Numbered from the stretch's first letter, positions 1-11,580 are shown. The stretch: 64,000 nt of DNA from Cryptomeria japonica (GCF_030272615.1 NC_081409.1:878361594-878425593), one strand, 5' to 3'. Notes: generated by a model not told the origin, from the letters alone. Program-made: numbers and translations.

Positions 1-2370
1 GTGCCTCAAAATAGCTTCTAGCAAGGAACCCTAATGGTCTATAAACTCTTTTCTCTATTTGATCTCTACAATCATTTTTTCATCCTATTTTTTTCAATTG
101 AAAATGGACTATATATGTGTCCATGTATAATAACATAATCTTAGAAGAAGAACTAGGGTCATCTGCAACTACATAGTTGCTCATTCTTGCCCGCATCATC
201 TTCAAATGACCAAACACCTGAAACCGTGCTCTTTATAAGGATGAATCTTCTAAATTCAATTTTATATTAGTTTAATACATATTTCATGATTGTGGGAAAT
301 TTATGTCTTTGTGCTTTTTATTTGAATAACTATTTGTTGTTGCATACTAACTATGTCTCTAGAAGGCCCACATGAACTATGAGACATTTGAAAGTGTTCC
401 CTTGAATGACCATGCATAGTTTTAGAATATTAATGGCATCATAATTTATGTAAGGAGGTAGACAGTTTTATCCTCAGTCACTTGTGGCAACTAAAAAAAA
501 TTAGAGGTCATGAATTTGGCATACATGACAATGTTAAACCCATAAAATTCATAGATATATGCTTAGGAATGTTCCTCAGAAACATCCAAAGATTAAACCC
601 ATAAAATTCAAGAAATAGATGCTAGGCTAGATTTTTTGTTTGAAAAATCATCCATCTAATTAAATCCTTTTTAAAAATTGTAACTTATCACATCAAGAAT
701 GCATCCTCGTGACTAAGTAATATTTTTATCAAATCGATGTTTATTATCTTCATGACTAAGGATTCTTTTTATCACATTGATGTATGAATACTTTCGTCAA
801 TAATTGGAATTTTCTTGACCAACATAGTTAATGACTTTTGACCATTGCCAATGGGGAGGGCCGAGTTTTACTATAATTTTATTAAATTTCTATATTTTTC
901 TGTGTATCAAATATTTGGATCCAAAGATCCTTAAATAGGTGTACATTAGTGGAGAGTTGTGTCTCTTACAAGAGACTTGTCTCTACATGACAAATATATC
1001 TAAAATACAGTTTATATTTTAACATAATTTTCTATCGTGTCTTATTTTCTTCTGTATGTGACACCAATCATACAGTTGAATGGAAAACACATGGGGACAT
1101 GACACTCTGGTTTTAATGTGCACTCTAAAAATTTTGAATTATAAACTATTTTATGTCAATCATATAGTAGAGTAGAGAAAGCATTGTCAAAATTAATACT
1201 ACATCTAATTTAAAACTTCAATTACACATTGGAGAATAGATCCACAAGCGTGGAATGATGTATAGATCTAGACTCAATTTTAAAAAGGACACAGATTTTA
1301 TTTTCAATATGAAGTGAAACACAAACATAGAGAATCTATTTCTAATCTCGATAACAAGTTACTTTTATCCATCCTATTTAGTTTCATAGCATAGAATAAA
1401 TACAATTTCAATTGTCATACTTATAGATATTATTATTTAATCTATGTTATTCATATTTATGTGTATGCATTACATTTGATGAGCTTAGACTAATCTTGGG
1501 AAAATTATGTGTAAACATAATTTGTGTCTAACTGCAAAATACTATGTATCTAGGAACCTCCTCTTAATATTTCAATATGTAGATGGTGATTTCTTTTAGA
1601 AGCTCATTCCTTCCTCCTTATCTATGATAAAAACTTTTTAATTTAAGAATAAATTTAAAATATGTGGCAATATAGAAGCATTAATTATTAATTTGAAATA
1701 TAAATTTTGATTACAATTAAATTATAGATTGTAGAAAAATTATATAATCAATTATTAAAATAATTTTTTTAATGACAAATATTTTTATTTTAGTTTTTAT
1801 TGAAAAAACTAATCAAATTTAAAGTCTACACGCTTATTTATTTATTCACTTAATGTAAGATCACAACACAAAAAATAAAGAATATGAAAATTTTATCCTT
1901 GTGAAATATATGAATTTGTCTTTAAAATTAAATTACATTTAGTAGACTTTTTTCACTTAATATAATGTCATTTCAAAAAATAAATAACCATCTTTTAAAA
2001 AGAAATATTTTTTTAATTAAATATTATTTATAAAAATTAATTAAAAAAAATTAAAATTATTATTCAATATTGACTTTTTGAAACAATATAAATTTAACAA
2101 TAATTTATTTATTTATTAAAAAAATCATGCTCGCTATAATTTATAATTTATTAAAATAAATATTATTTTTAAAACATAACTCTCTAAATAATAAAATAAT
2201 ATTTTAGTAAAGGAGCAAATTAGATAGTCCAATGACATACGTCCATTCCTCTACCATCCATGTGAAAGAACGAAATTAATCTATTTATTCCTCCTCCCTT
2301 CTATTCCATTCTATTCTGTTCAATTGCTTGCCTTGTGTGTTTCGCCTGCTTCACGGTAGTTTGATCTTCC
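1..2370. other. AT-rich upstream spacer, no gene seen
   Basis: No coding region or RNA gene was recognised on either strand. The part from about 1680 to 2220 is almost only A and T. A pyrimidine-rich stretch at about 2285-2365 lies just before the kinase ATG and could be the old 5' leader of that gene, but no convincing promoter could be assigned. Confidence 0.6.
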
Positions 2371-5095
2371 ATGGCTACTATTTTTCTCTTACTGCTTTAC
2401 ATATTTTTAATCTCCGCTCTTCCCCACTCCCATAATCATCAACAACAACAACAATTTCTCTTGCGATTCAAAGCTGCCATTTCTAAGAACGGCACTTCTC
2501 TGGCCGACTGGACTCCCCTTCACCCCTTCTTGTGCAACTGGACTGGTGTTACTTGTCACTCCTCTTCTCACTCTGTCCGTGCCATCAATTTAACCCTAAT
2601 GAGTTTAAACGGCACCATCTCTCCTGTCCTGGGGAATCTCTCCTCTCTTCGATCCATAGATCTCTCCCAAAATTACCTCACTGGTACCATTCCACCTCAA
2701 CTCGGCCAGCTCCCACATCTACGGATACTCAGGCTTCACAGAAATCAATTACAAGAAACCATTCCGCCCACTCTCTCCGCTTGCCGCAATTTGTATTTTC
2801 TGGCACTCTCCTTTAACCAACTGCATGGTAGCATTCCGCCTGAGCTCGGTCTTCTGACAAGTTTGAGGTACCTCGCCTTGGGCGTCAACGCTCTCACGGG
2901 TACCATTCCGCCCTCTCTCAAAAATCTCTCCGCCTTAGTTGAGTTGAATTTGAACGAAAATGAGCTCAGCGGCACCATTCCTCCTGAATTGGGAATGCTC
3001 ACCAACGTAGAGTTCCTTGGTTTATGGGGAAACCAGCTTAGTGGAAACATACCAAACTCCTTGGGAAATTGTTCCCGTCTAAAACAACTTTCTTTAAATT
3101 CAAACCAACGGAGTGGAATGGTTCCAATGGAACTGGGTAAGTTGAACCTTCTTACGAAGCTTTACGTGCACAGCAATCAACTTGTTAGTGACAGCAGTAA
3201 CACATTGGTCTTTCTCGCTACTCTCACAAATTGCTCCCACTTGCAAAAAATAGAAATGGCAAACAATACTTTCACTGGTGTATTGCTCCCATCCATAGGC
3301 CAACTGTCTTCCAATCTCTACGAATTGAGTTTAGCAGACAACATGATAAGCGGAAGCATACCACAACAGATTGTCAATCTGACAAACTTAACCTTCTTAG
3401 ATCTACACAATAATCATTTGAGCGGCAATATTCCATCTGGAATTAAAAGATTCCGCAAGTTAGAGAGATTGTATTTGGGTGGGAACAAATTAGAAGGAAG
3501 CATTCCAGGTGAGATAGGTCAAATGCAACATCTCGGACTCTTAAGTCTTAGTCACAACCAGTTATCTGGTAAAATACCAGATTCTCTTTGTAACTCCCAG
3601 CAGCTGAGACGTCTTTTCCTTCAGCACAACAAGTTATCAGGGAAAATCCCTGTTAGTTTGGATGGATGCCAGAAGTTGGAGCTCCTTGACTTATCTCACA
3701 ATAAACTAGCGGGGAGAATACCTGGTGAAGTCATTGCCAATTTGCCAGCCTTAAAAACCTGCAATTCTACCTCAATCTTTCATGGAATTCTCTGCAAGGG
3801 TCCATCCCACACGAGATGAGTAAAATTGTAATGGCTCAAGCCATAGATATATCTGGAAATCGACTTACTGGGGTCATTCCAGATTCTCTAGGAGACTGTA
3901 CAGCATTAGAGCATCTAAATCTGTCCCACAACGCCTCTGAAGGTCCAATACCAGATTCACTCTCCAAATTGAAAAATCTTCAAGAAATGGATCTCTCTTT
4001 CAATAATTTGTCAGGGCGGATTGCAGAAGCAGGGATGTTTCCAAATAGAACTGTTGCGGTACTGTTTATGAGAAACCCCGGCCTATGTGGCCCAAAAAAT
4101 TATTCATTGCCTCCATGCTTGAATCAGGCCGAGGTAAAACACTCTCTGCTCAAAAAAATAGTGTTATTAGTTGTTGGAATCGGTGCAATTGTATTATGCT
4201 TCTTCATCTTAGGAATGCTATGGCGGCATAAACTTTCAAGGGAGCTAGTCAGCCCCTCGAGCTTTAATTTTCAAAGGCTCAACTATCCAAAATTTTCTTA
4301 TAAAGATCTTGTCATTACAACATCTGGATTTGATGAGTCAAACTTGCTTGGAGTGGGTAACTTTGGATCAGTCTACAAAGGCATCTTGAGGGATGGTAAG
4401 ATAATTGCCATCAAGACTCTTAATTTGCAAAATGAAGTAGTTCTTAAAGAGTTTCAAGAGAGAGTGCAAGGTGTTAGGGAGGATTCGACACCGTAACCTC
4501 ATCAGAATCATAATTGCCTTTTTCTATCCTGACTTGAAAGGTTTGGTTCTTGAATTTGCATGTAATGGGAGCTTGGAAAATCATTTGCACCCTGACAGAA
4601 ATGGTGAGGGCTTTTGTAGACTGGGATTGAGTGAGTATTTGAGCAATGCTATAGATGTAGCCCATGGCCTGGAATATTTACATCATGATTGTCCTCTACA
4701 AGTTGTGCACTGTGATTTAAAACCTAGCAATGTGCTCTTGGATGCCAACATGACAGCCCTTGTGACTGATTTTGGTATATCCCGTTTAACTGGTACAAAT
4801 TCTGGAGATTCATTGAGTACAACAACATTTGCACTCAAAGGATCCATTGGATATATTGCCCCAGGTAAATTCTTTTAGTCTTCTTTATATTGACATTATC
4901 ATTTTCTTTATTTGCTTCTTAAGAATTTAATGAATAAAACTGATTGCAGAGTACGCATTGGGTGGGAATGTTTCTACTAAGGGAGATGTTTATAGTTATG
5001 GAATTCTGATATTAGAGATGATTACAAGGAAGAGGCCAAGTGATGACATGTTTGTGGTAGATGCGAGAAAAGACAAATGTATTTTCTCGGTGTAA
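2371..5095 (+). pseudogene. LRR receptor-like kinase, subfamily XII type, broken
   Basis: Remnant of a membrane receptor kinase of the plant LRR-XII group (the group of FLS2, EFR and Xa21), which usually senses microbial or other extracellular ligands. Frame 1 from ATG 2371 gives a signal peptide (about residues 1-20), an LRRNT_2 cap ending in CNWTGVTC, and many 24-residue LRRs with the plant GxIP signature. A frameshift at about 3750-3762 moves the frame to frame 3, which carries the last LRRs, a membrane segment (about 4150-4225) and the kinase start with a glycine loop (GNFGSVYKG) and IAIK lysine. A one-base shift in a GA run (about 4455-4464) returns it to frame 1 with the catalytic loop VVHCDLKPSN (about 4702-4734) and DFG at 4768-4776. 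The Cys before the catalytic Asp makes it non-RD. A phase-1 intron (4865-4949) splits the APE motif. Exon 2 runs only to RKRPSDDMF, then unrelated residues and a stop at 5093, so the C-lobe is missing. I judge it a pseudogene. Confidence 0.9.
4865..4949 (+). other. Intron in kinase pseudogene
   Basis: GT (GTAAAT) at 4865 and AG (TTGCAG) at 4949 bound 85 bp. Removing it joins YIAP to EYALGG in phase 1, restoring the APE/activation-segment context. An intron at this point of the kinase domain is usual in LRR-XII genes. Its presence argues against a processed retrocopy. Confidence 0.85.
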
Positions 5096-5945
5096 TTACG
5101 GATCTTAGGCTGCAGTCAATTTGTAAGGAACCTGGGTTTTGGCAATTTGAAGCAATTAGGATGGTGTTGGAGAGGGACTTCTTGTCTTGAATTAATAAGT
5201 ATTGGGTCGATGCTGACATTTTCTCGTGGTTTCTGACATCACTTTTGGATTTGGGAGGTACAAAAGTAGATATTCTTCAGCTTCTCTGAGAGGTTTTTAA
5301 AGAAGAATTTCTAGTTGATGATATTGACATGGTGGTTTTTGCTAGATAAACTTCTACAATCTAGAGTGGTGGTCGCTAGATAGCTTTTGATCCTCGTGAA
5401 CTTCGACGCATTTGGCCTTGTGCGACATCGACATTGGGCCTCAGTTGGAAGGGACTTTCTAAGGAAGATGGTGGGCATTGATGTCGAGAGAAACCTGGAC
5501 TGACTATATTGTTTTGCTGAAGTGGTCTGTTTGGATGCGTTCTATGAAGCTTAGTGATGGGTGGGTGAGTTATCTTTTTTGGTCTCTCACTCGATATGAG
5601 TTATCTTTTTTGGTCTTTCACTCGATATGAGTTTATCATGGCTTGCTGGACGACAAGGGTTTTCGAGGTGTTAGGATGTTGGTCTCGTAGTTCTTTCGTG
5701 GATGGCTCTTGCCAGTTTTTAGTTTGAAGGCATCTGTGTTATTGTTGTGATGATTTTGGTCCCTATGTTCAACAATAGTTGTAACATATTTTCATCTAGG
5801 AGTAGCTATGTAACACTTTTGTGCTAATTTGGTTTGATAGGCGGCCCCTTGTTTGGTTGGAATCAATGTAATATTCTAATGTAATTATCGTTCATAATTA
5901 ATATACATTATCTTTGCAACCTAGCAGTGCAATAAAAAAAATTAT
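5096..5945 (+). mobile_element. Possible LINE-like 3' tail
   Basis: Higher-GC sequence replaces the expected kinase C-lobe from about 5062 on. It has no intact frame and ends at about 5930-5942 in an A-rich tail (AATAAAAAAAA), preceded by wording typical of plant non-LTR element 3' ends (TGATAGGCGGCCCCTTGTTTGG, about 5836-5857). No reverse transcriptase or flanking target duplication could be confirmed. It may be a non-LTR insert that truncated the kinase gene, or ordinary 3' sequence. Confidence 0.3.
5567..5628. repeat. 31 bp tandem duplication
   Basis: Two adjacent copies, 5567-5597 and 5598-5628, differ by one base (GGTCTCTCACTC versus GGTCTTTCACTC). Confidence 0.9.
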
Positions 5946-6554
5946 CCACTTTTGAATAATATCTATTTTTGATCTATTAGCCAACTCAATCATCACTAAT
6001 TAGTTAACTCAATGATCGTTAGGAAACTCAATCTCATCTCATCATTTAACTCATTCTTCAAATTAGCAACTTCCTCATCAAAAAATCTATTAAATAAATT
6101 AAAAAAATCATAACTATATCTTCTCACAAGTTAACCATGTCTTTGAATTAGAAATTCTTCTTTTCTCACAAGTTAACTTCGTCTTTGAATGAAAGCTTAC
6201 TACTCTCAAAAATCATAACTATCTTCACACAAGTTAACCCTATCTTTGAATTACATATTCTTCTTTTCTCACAAGTTAATTTCATCTTTGAATGAAAGCT
6301 TACTACTCTCAAGAATCCAATAATTTAATAAAATAATTCAATACTATCTCCTTATCATTTCAAAATGACATTTTTCTATCTTTTAGTTGAGTTGACTCCA
6401 TAATCAATTTTATTAACTAATAACTTCATTATTATCCTCATCTTTGAGTAGATTTTTCCAAATTAGCCCAGAAATAAGATCATTCCTTAACCATTTTCAT
6501 ATCTCACACTTTATGCAACTCTATTCTATCAAAATCTACCATTAATCAAATCAA
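5946..6554. other. Spacer left of element A
   Basis: AT-rich, no gene seen. It contains the tandem repeat at 6106-6311. Its last five bases, GTTTT (6555-6559), belong to the target duplication of element A. Confidence 0.5.
6106..6311. repeat. About 105 bp tandem duplication
   Basis: Two diverged copies (about 6106-6210 and 6211-6311), each with two internal CACAAGTTAA...TCTTTGAAT modules and ending in GAATGAAAGCTTACTACTCTCAA-type sequence. Confidence 0.8.
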
Positions 6555-6559
6555 GTTTT
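6555..6559. repeat. Target duplication GTTTT, left of element A
   Basis: GTTTT precedes the 5' LTR at 6560, and the same five bases follow the 3' LTR at 30855-30859. This pairs two LTRs 23 kb apart as one insertion. Confidence 0.8.
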
Positions 6560-6843
6560 TGTAATGTCGTAAATTGTATCCTTATACTTGATTTACACTT
6601 ATTGTGGGCTCCCTTCATGTCCCGAAACCTAACTACTTCTCAAGCTAGTGCTATTCTAGAAGCTTAGTACCTTTCCAAGCTCTCTAACTTTGTTTTCATC
6701 CCAGAACGTATGGACTAAGGTGCCTACCTTTCTATTCCTCCTAGACTAAGGTTTCTAGTGTCCTAGTCCCCCTAGACTATGGTGTCTAGCCACATGGTCC
6801 AGTCAAAAAGGGCCCTAATTTGAACCCGTAATGTTTGGGAAAA

Positions 6844-6867
6844 GGGTAAGTGCACCAAGATGGTGAA
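6844..6867 (+). repeat. Left terminal inverted repeat
   Basis: 24 bp exact inverse of 9811-9834 and 9652-9675. Weaker inverse similarity (AAGTGGC) continues to about 6890. Confidence 0.85.
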
Positions 6868-7766
6868 CAAAAAGGGGGGTATAAGTGGCCACTTTTTTTC
6901 TAAAAACAGGTAAACTTGAACTTCAAAGACATATTCGAAGGTCACATACTCAAAACTAGGAGTTGAGAAAAGAATAAGAATTGTAGTACTCTGAATCTAG
7001 TTTCTAAACTACTAATTTTTTTAAAAATTGGATAAGATTAAGAGGGTCAAACCTCTCTCGCAAGAAAAATTATTCCTGATTTTTTCAAAAAAACATAACA
7101 TAGTTGTTTTCGTGCGCTACACAAAATATATAATTAGATTTATTATTTTGCAAAACCCTTTGGTAAGATGATAGGTGAGATTGAGATCTAGAAGTTGTGT
7201 ATTTTTTTGTAATTTTTGGTTCAATATTTTTTTTTATGATTTTTTGAAGTGACCACATCCTGAAAATTTGGTACCTGTTCGTGCGCTGGGCATAACTTGC
7301 ATCAAAAAATTGAAAATGAAAACTTTTTTTTTAAATTGTATAGAATCTAGTGTAGAAAAATAATATGTAATTTATTTTGAATATGGTCAAGTATATCAAA
7401 AGTTATTAAAAAAATGGTAGACGTATGTTTGTGAGGACTGTCAAGGCACTAGTAAAGAAAATTAAAGTTTACTATGCTAATGTTGTCTAAAAATAAAAAA
7501 AATTATATGGTCAGAAAGATGAGAAGATGTGTGAGATTATGGTGGTAATTTTAGAGATACCCACTTGATCATTTGTAAACCTAATGATGATGAAGTCAAG
7601 AAATCATGTTGGAAGATGAAAAAACGTGTAAAGGGACAAAAATGAAGGGAAAATGGGCTTACAAACCTTAGGGTCATTTTCCAACCCTCTTACCAAGCCA
7701 AAACCCGCACGGGTCTGATGTGCAAGATAACCCGCTCGGGTTTTGAAAAATAAAAAGTACCATTCA

Positions 7767-8010
7767 TAGTTCTACATAACCCATACAGGTTATTTAGAAC
7801 TAAAACCATCATTTTGAGTTTCACAAAACCCGTATGAGTTATGAAAAACCATAATTTTGAGTTTCACAAAACCAGTATGGGTTATGAAAAACATCATTTT
7901 GAGTTTCACAAAACCTGTACGGGTTATGAAAAACCATTATTTTAATTTTCACAAAACCAGTATGGGTTATGAAAAACATCATTTTGAGTTTCACAAAACC
8001 CATACGGGTT
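7767..8010. repeat. Hairpin-forming short tandem repeats
   Basis: 7767-7802 is a 36 bp near-palindrome (TAGTTCTACATAACC ... GGTTATTTAGAACTA). It is followed by about five units of period 42-43 bp starting near 7819, 7862, 7904, 7947 and 7989. Each has TTTCACAAAACC, a 4-6 bp loop and GGGTTATGAAAAA, so each unit can fold on itself. Confidence 0.8.
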
Positions 8011-8159
8011 ATGAAGACATCAAAATGTATGCTTGTAAACTTAGCATATACTACACATATGTATAGACATACATATATAATATGTGTTTATGTATGTATA
8101 TATGCATATCTATAGTTATATATACATATGTTTATATGGATATATGTATATATGTTTGT

Positions 8160-8316
8160 ATACATGCATGTCTCTCTTCTTTTCTTCTCTCTCATCTTCC
8201 TTCCCCCATCATTGTCTCTGTCTATTCCGAGCCCTAATTATCCTCCTTGAGTTATATCTCATCTCTCTCCCCCTCACACTTCTCTCTCTGTTGAGTCTCT
8301 CACCCTTTTCTCCTTC

Positions 8317-8401
<85 letters not shown>

Positions 8402-8525
8402 CCTATCTTATTATCACCCTCTCCCCCTTCTCTCTCTTTCTCTCCCCTACCTCTCCCTCTCCCCCTTCTCCCTCCCCCTCTTGTTATCTTATCCTATTCT
8501 CTCTCCTCCTCCCCCTCTCTTGACC

Positions 8526-8581
<56 letters not shown>

Positions 8582-8988
8582 CCTCTCTTTATCCTATTCT
8601 CCCCATCTCCACCCTCTCTCTCTCTCCCTCTCCCTCTCCCTCTCCCTCTCTCCCAATCTCCTCTCTCTCTCCCCCTCTCTCTCCCTCCCCCTCTCCTTAT
8701 CATATGCTCTCCCTCTCTTCTTATCCCCTATTCTTTATCGTACCCCCTCCTCTCTCTCTCTCTAACTGCCTTTCTCACCCCCTCTTCTTATCCTATTCTC
8801 TCCCTCTTTTCCTATCCCCTTCTCTCTCTCTCTCAATCCTATTCTCACCCTCTCTCCCTTCTCTTTCTTTCCATATCTCTCTCACTCTCTTCCTATCCCC
8901 TTCTCTCTCTATCTCTAACACTCTCTCCCTCCCCCTCTCCTTATCCTATTATATCCCTCTCTTCCCACCCCCTAGTCTCTCTCCCTTC

Positions 8989-9085
<97 letters not shown>

Positions 9086-9180
9086 GCACACGCTCTTTCT
9101 TTCCCTATCTCTCTCCCTCTCTTCCTATCCACTTCTCTCTATGTCTTTAACTCTCTCTCCCTCCCCCTCTCCTTATCCTA

Positions 9181-9239
<59 letters not shown>

Positions 9240-9295
9240 TCTCACCCTCTTTCCCTTCTCTTTCTTTCCCTATCTCTCTCCCTCTCTTCCTATCC

Positions 9296-9370
<75 letters not shown>
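8160..9370. repeat. 1.2 kb polypyrimidine / CT microsatellite tract
   Basis: Almost purely C and T on the plus strand. Long (CT)n runs lie at about 8321-8396, 8529-8578, 8992-9076, 9184-9235 and 9299-9368, separated by degenerate pyrimidine stretches. The long open frames here encode only Ser/Leu/Pro or Arg/Glu repeats and are composition artefacts. Confidence 0.95.
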
Positions 9371-9389
9371 CTTCTTCTTTGGTTCCTAC

Positions 9390-9556
9390 TTCTACATAAC
9401 CTGTACAGGTTATACAGAACTAAGGCCAAAACTTCTAGTTTTGCATAACCAGTACGGGTTATGAGAAAATTTTCCTCAAAACCAGTACGGGTTTTGAGGA
9501 ACTTGTTTTTTTATTATTAAATATAATGTTCCTCAAAACCTGTATGGGTTTTGAGG
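9390..9556. repeat. Right-hand hairpin repeats of TIR element
   Basis: Mirror family of the left hairpins. CTACATAACC/GGTTATACAG lies at about 9391-9418, ATAACCAGTACGGGTTAT at about 9445-9462, and two 26 bp palindromes at 9474-9499 and 9531-9556 have CCTCAAAACC arms closed by GGTTTTGAGG. Confidence 0.8.
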
Positions 9557-9864
9557 AACTTTTGTTTTTTTTATTATTTTTGGTTAGGCTTGGTGTTACC
9601 AAGCCTAGCACGTTTTTTAATTTCATAGAACACGCACAAGCCACTTTTCTATTCACCATCTTGGTGCACTTACCCAAAAGTTGAGAGGGAAAGTGCTCCC
9701 CATCAGGTTTTGAGGAACTTTTGTTTTTTTTATTATTTTTGGTTAGGCTTGGTGTTACCAAGCCTAGCACGTTTTTGAATTTCATAGAACACGCACAAGC
9801 CACTTTTCTATTCACCATCTTGGTGCACTTACCCAAAAGTTGAGAGGGAAAGTGCTCCCCATTG
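9547..9864. repeat. 159 bp tandem duplication over element end
   Basis: Copies 9547-9705 and 9706-9864. Each contains the right end of the TIR element plus about 27 bp of flanking LTR A (AAAAGTTGAGAGGG...). Because target sequence is included, the duplication happened after insertion. Confidence 0.9.
9811..9834 (-). repeat. Right terminal inverted repeat
   Basis: Ends CACTTACCC followed by AAAA (9835-9838). An identical earlier copy is at 9652-9675, created by the 159 bp tandem duplication. Confidence 0.85.
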
Positions 9865-10868
9865 TCGACCTTTTTCAAAATTTTAACACATTTTGTAAGG
9901 TTGAGTATAAAAGTAAGTCTTACCCGCTTATTTGAAAAATCTCTTCATATGCAATTCAATTCCAATTATGCTCCAATTGAGAAAGTAATCAATTATCTTC
10001 AAGGTAGTGAAGGAGTGATCAAGCATTTAAGTATTCAGGCATTCAAGTTGGCATCAATGATCAAGTTTATGTGTTTCCTCCATGTGAAATCCTACCTAGA
10101 AGCATCAACCTTTTATGAGGCTTAAAGGAAAGAATATTCATAACAAAGGTATAACATTTCAATTTTACATTTCCTTAAAGTTTCTAGCCTTTGCCTTCCA
10201 AGAGTAAGCTCTCTTTTCAAATAATATTTCTTGTAGGGAAGGTCAATTCCTACTTGGGATTTGACTTAGGCAAACCCCTATATATCCCAAGATGTTTTCC
10301 CTCTTTTATGTTTGTAGGTGATAGATTTGATGACAGAGAATAGTAGATTTTAGAAAGTGTAAACAAAGAAATTTATCTTTAGATTCAAAACAAGCAAAAA
10401 CCCTTGAAAACTGCTAAAAATTTGGAAGCATCTAGCACTTTTGGCTAAAATGTTGAGAGGAAGATCTACATGGTATTCTGATCTAGATTTGGTACACCTA
10501 GGCTAATGAAAACACCATATAGACAGTGATGCCTCTTGACATTTTCCAACACTTTCAGGCCTAGATTGTAGACATGGGTTCCTCTCTATAACCCATTTCT
10601 AGATATGAGCTTCTCTTTTGATTTAAAGTTATGTACCTTCCTATTTATGTTTTTTCTTGTCAAAACTCTAGTTCTTGCATCATTTGTTATTGTATCTTAT
10701 CCTAGCATATCAAAAATTATAAGAGGATGATCAATCATCAAGTGCCAAGCTCTCCCAAGGGTCTAAAGTAGGTCCAATTGTTTATTATCCAATGTATGTT
10801 GATATGAAAGGGGTTTGATTCCTCGTTTGCATGTTTAGACTAGTGAACCCCATTTCCACTACATTACA

Positions 10869-10890
10869 TTTTGGTGAACCCAACATAGCT
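10869..10890 (+). promoter_or_regulatory. Primer-binding site of element A
   Basis: TTTTGGTGAACCCAACATAG starts directly after the LTR end TTACA. The TGG at 10871 would pair with a tRNA CCA end. Element B has the same TGGTGAACCC start at 33063. The priming tRNA was not identified. Confidence 0.6.
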
Positions 10891-11342
10891 TGCCTAATTT
10901 ATGATTTGGATGTTTGGATCTAAGTTTAATTACATATCATTTTCATAATTAGAGATATTAATTTATCTTTTATGTACTTTTATAATCATTTCAATCACTT
11001 GTATTTCTTAAATAGCTAGTTAATTCATCATTTCATTGCTACATTACCTTTTCAGACACTTGTTTCACTGCTATAATTACATAGCAATTGTTAATTTCTT
11101 GCATTGTCATTCACAATTGTATAAAAGGCATTGAGAGCATAAACCAATTCTATTATCTTTGTCTTCCTTCTTTTTTGTATATGAGTATCATTACCCATTG
11201 TGTCGAATCCAATATCTTGGTTAGAAGAAGTTATAGACTTGTGCCTTCCCATGGTTTAAACACTAAGTGTGTTGAGCCTAAGTTGGTTAACTTATTCCCT
11301 AGGAGCTTGGATTAATCATCTTCTTTTAATCTAGCACCTACC
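10891..11342 (+). other. Leader of element A
   Basis: Untranslated region between primer-binding site and gag, AT-rich, no gene seen. It is shorter than the leader of element B (33083-34242). Confidence 0.5.
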
Positions 11343-11580
11343 ATGCCTAACATTGTTGGGAATCCTACCCTTCATGCTTCTCATGATGAGGGTAACTCTT
11401 TAACTCAAGTGTCTATTAAGAGACTGAGGAATATTAAAAAGAAATTGGAAGATCTTCAAGAATTTATGAGTCAAGAGCAATTTAGTGAAGACTCAATCCT
11501 CTTAATTGAAGGTTTAATAAGGTTGATTCCAAATGATGAACATGGTTTTGACATTTTACGTGGTATAATTTGGTTGGTAA
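11343..11580 (+). pseudogene. Element A gag, N-terminal piece
   Basis: Encodes the start of a gag protein parallel to element B residues about 45-110: the pattern VS-x4-L, the FMSQEQ/WMSHEY block, LLIEGL and GFDILRG all align. Similarity to B stops just after DILRG at about 11575, where the 3.7 kb insert begins. It resumes at about 15321 with the VLGHSTPTNQV block, matching TLGYTQPPTQV of B. The product would help form virus-like particles in the cytoplasm, but it is interrupted. Confidence 0.75.

Larger units (their letters stand above)
6844..9834. mobile_element. Non-autonomous TIR element inserted in LTR A
   Basis: A perfect 24 bp terminal inverted repeat begins GGGTAAGTGCACCAAG at 6844-6867 and is mirrored at 9811-9834 (and 9652-9675 in a duplicated end). 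AAAA flanks it on both sides (6840-6843, 9835-9838). The corresponding unoccupied site in the 3' LTR (about 29810-29820) has one AAAA between matching flanks, so the insert borders are well defined. There is no transposase-like frame inside. The interior holds short hairpin repeats (7767-8010, 9390-9556), a CT-rich tract (8160-9370) and a GGCTTGG/CCAAGCC hairpin (around 9585-9605). The superfamily is not assigned: a 4 bp AAAA duplication and GGGTAAG ends do not clearly fit hAT, Mutator, CACTA or Harbinger. Confidence 0.75.
6560..10868 (+). repeat. 5' LTR of element A, split by TIR element
   Basis: Starts TGTAATGTCGTAAATTG and ends CCACTACATTACA. It aligns with the 3' LTR at 29558-30854 on both sides of the 6844-9834 insert, so the uninterrupted LTR is about 1.3 kb. 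A TATA-like TATAAAAG lies at 9906-9913 and matches the one in the 3' LTR near 29884. Confidence 0.85.

Noticed and set aside
2745-3303. Minus-strand frames under the LRR region
   Set aside because: Antisense shadows of the LRR repeats, which share a period and composition.
7819-8010. CRISPR-like regularly spaced repeats
   Set aside because: Units are imperfect, adjacent, self-palindromic and inside a plant TIR element. There are no unique spacers of constant length and no cas genes.
8084-9464. Long open frames of Ser-Leu-Pro or Arg-Glu repeats
   Set aside because: They translate a CT microsatellite. They have no codon structure or domain, and frames are open on both strands purely from composition.
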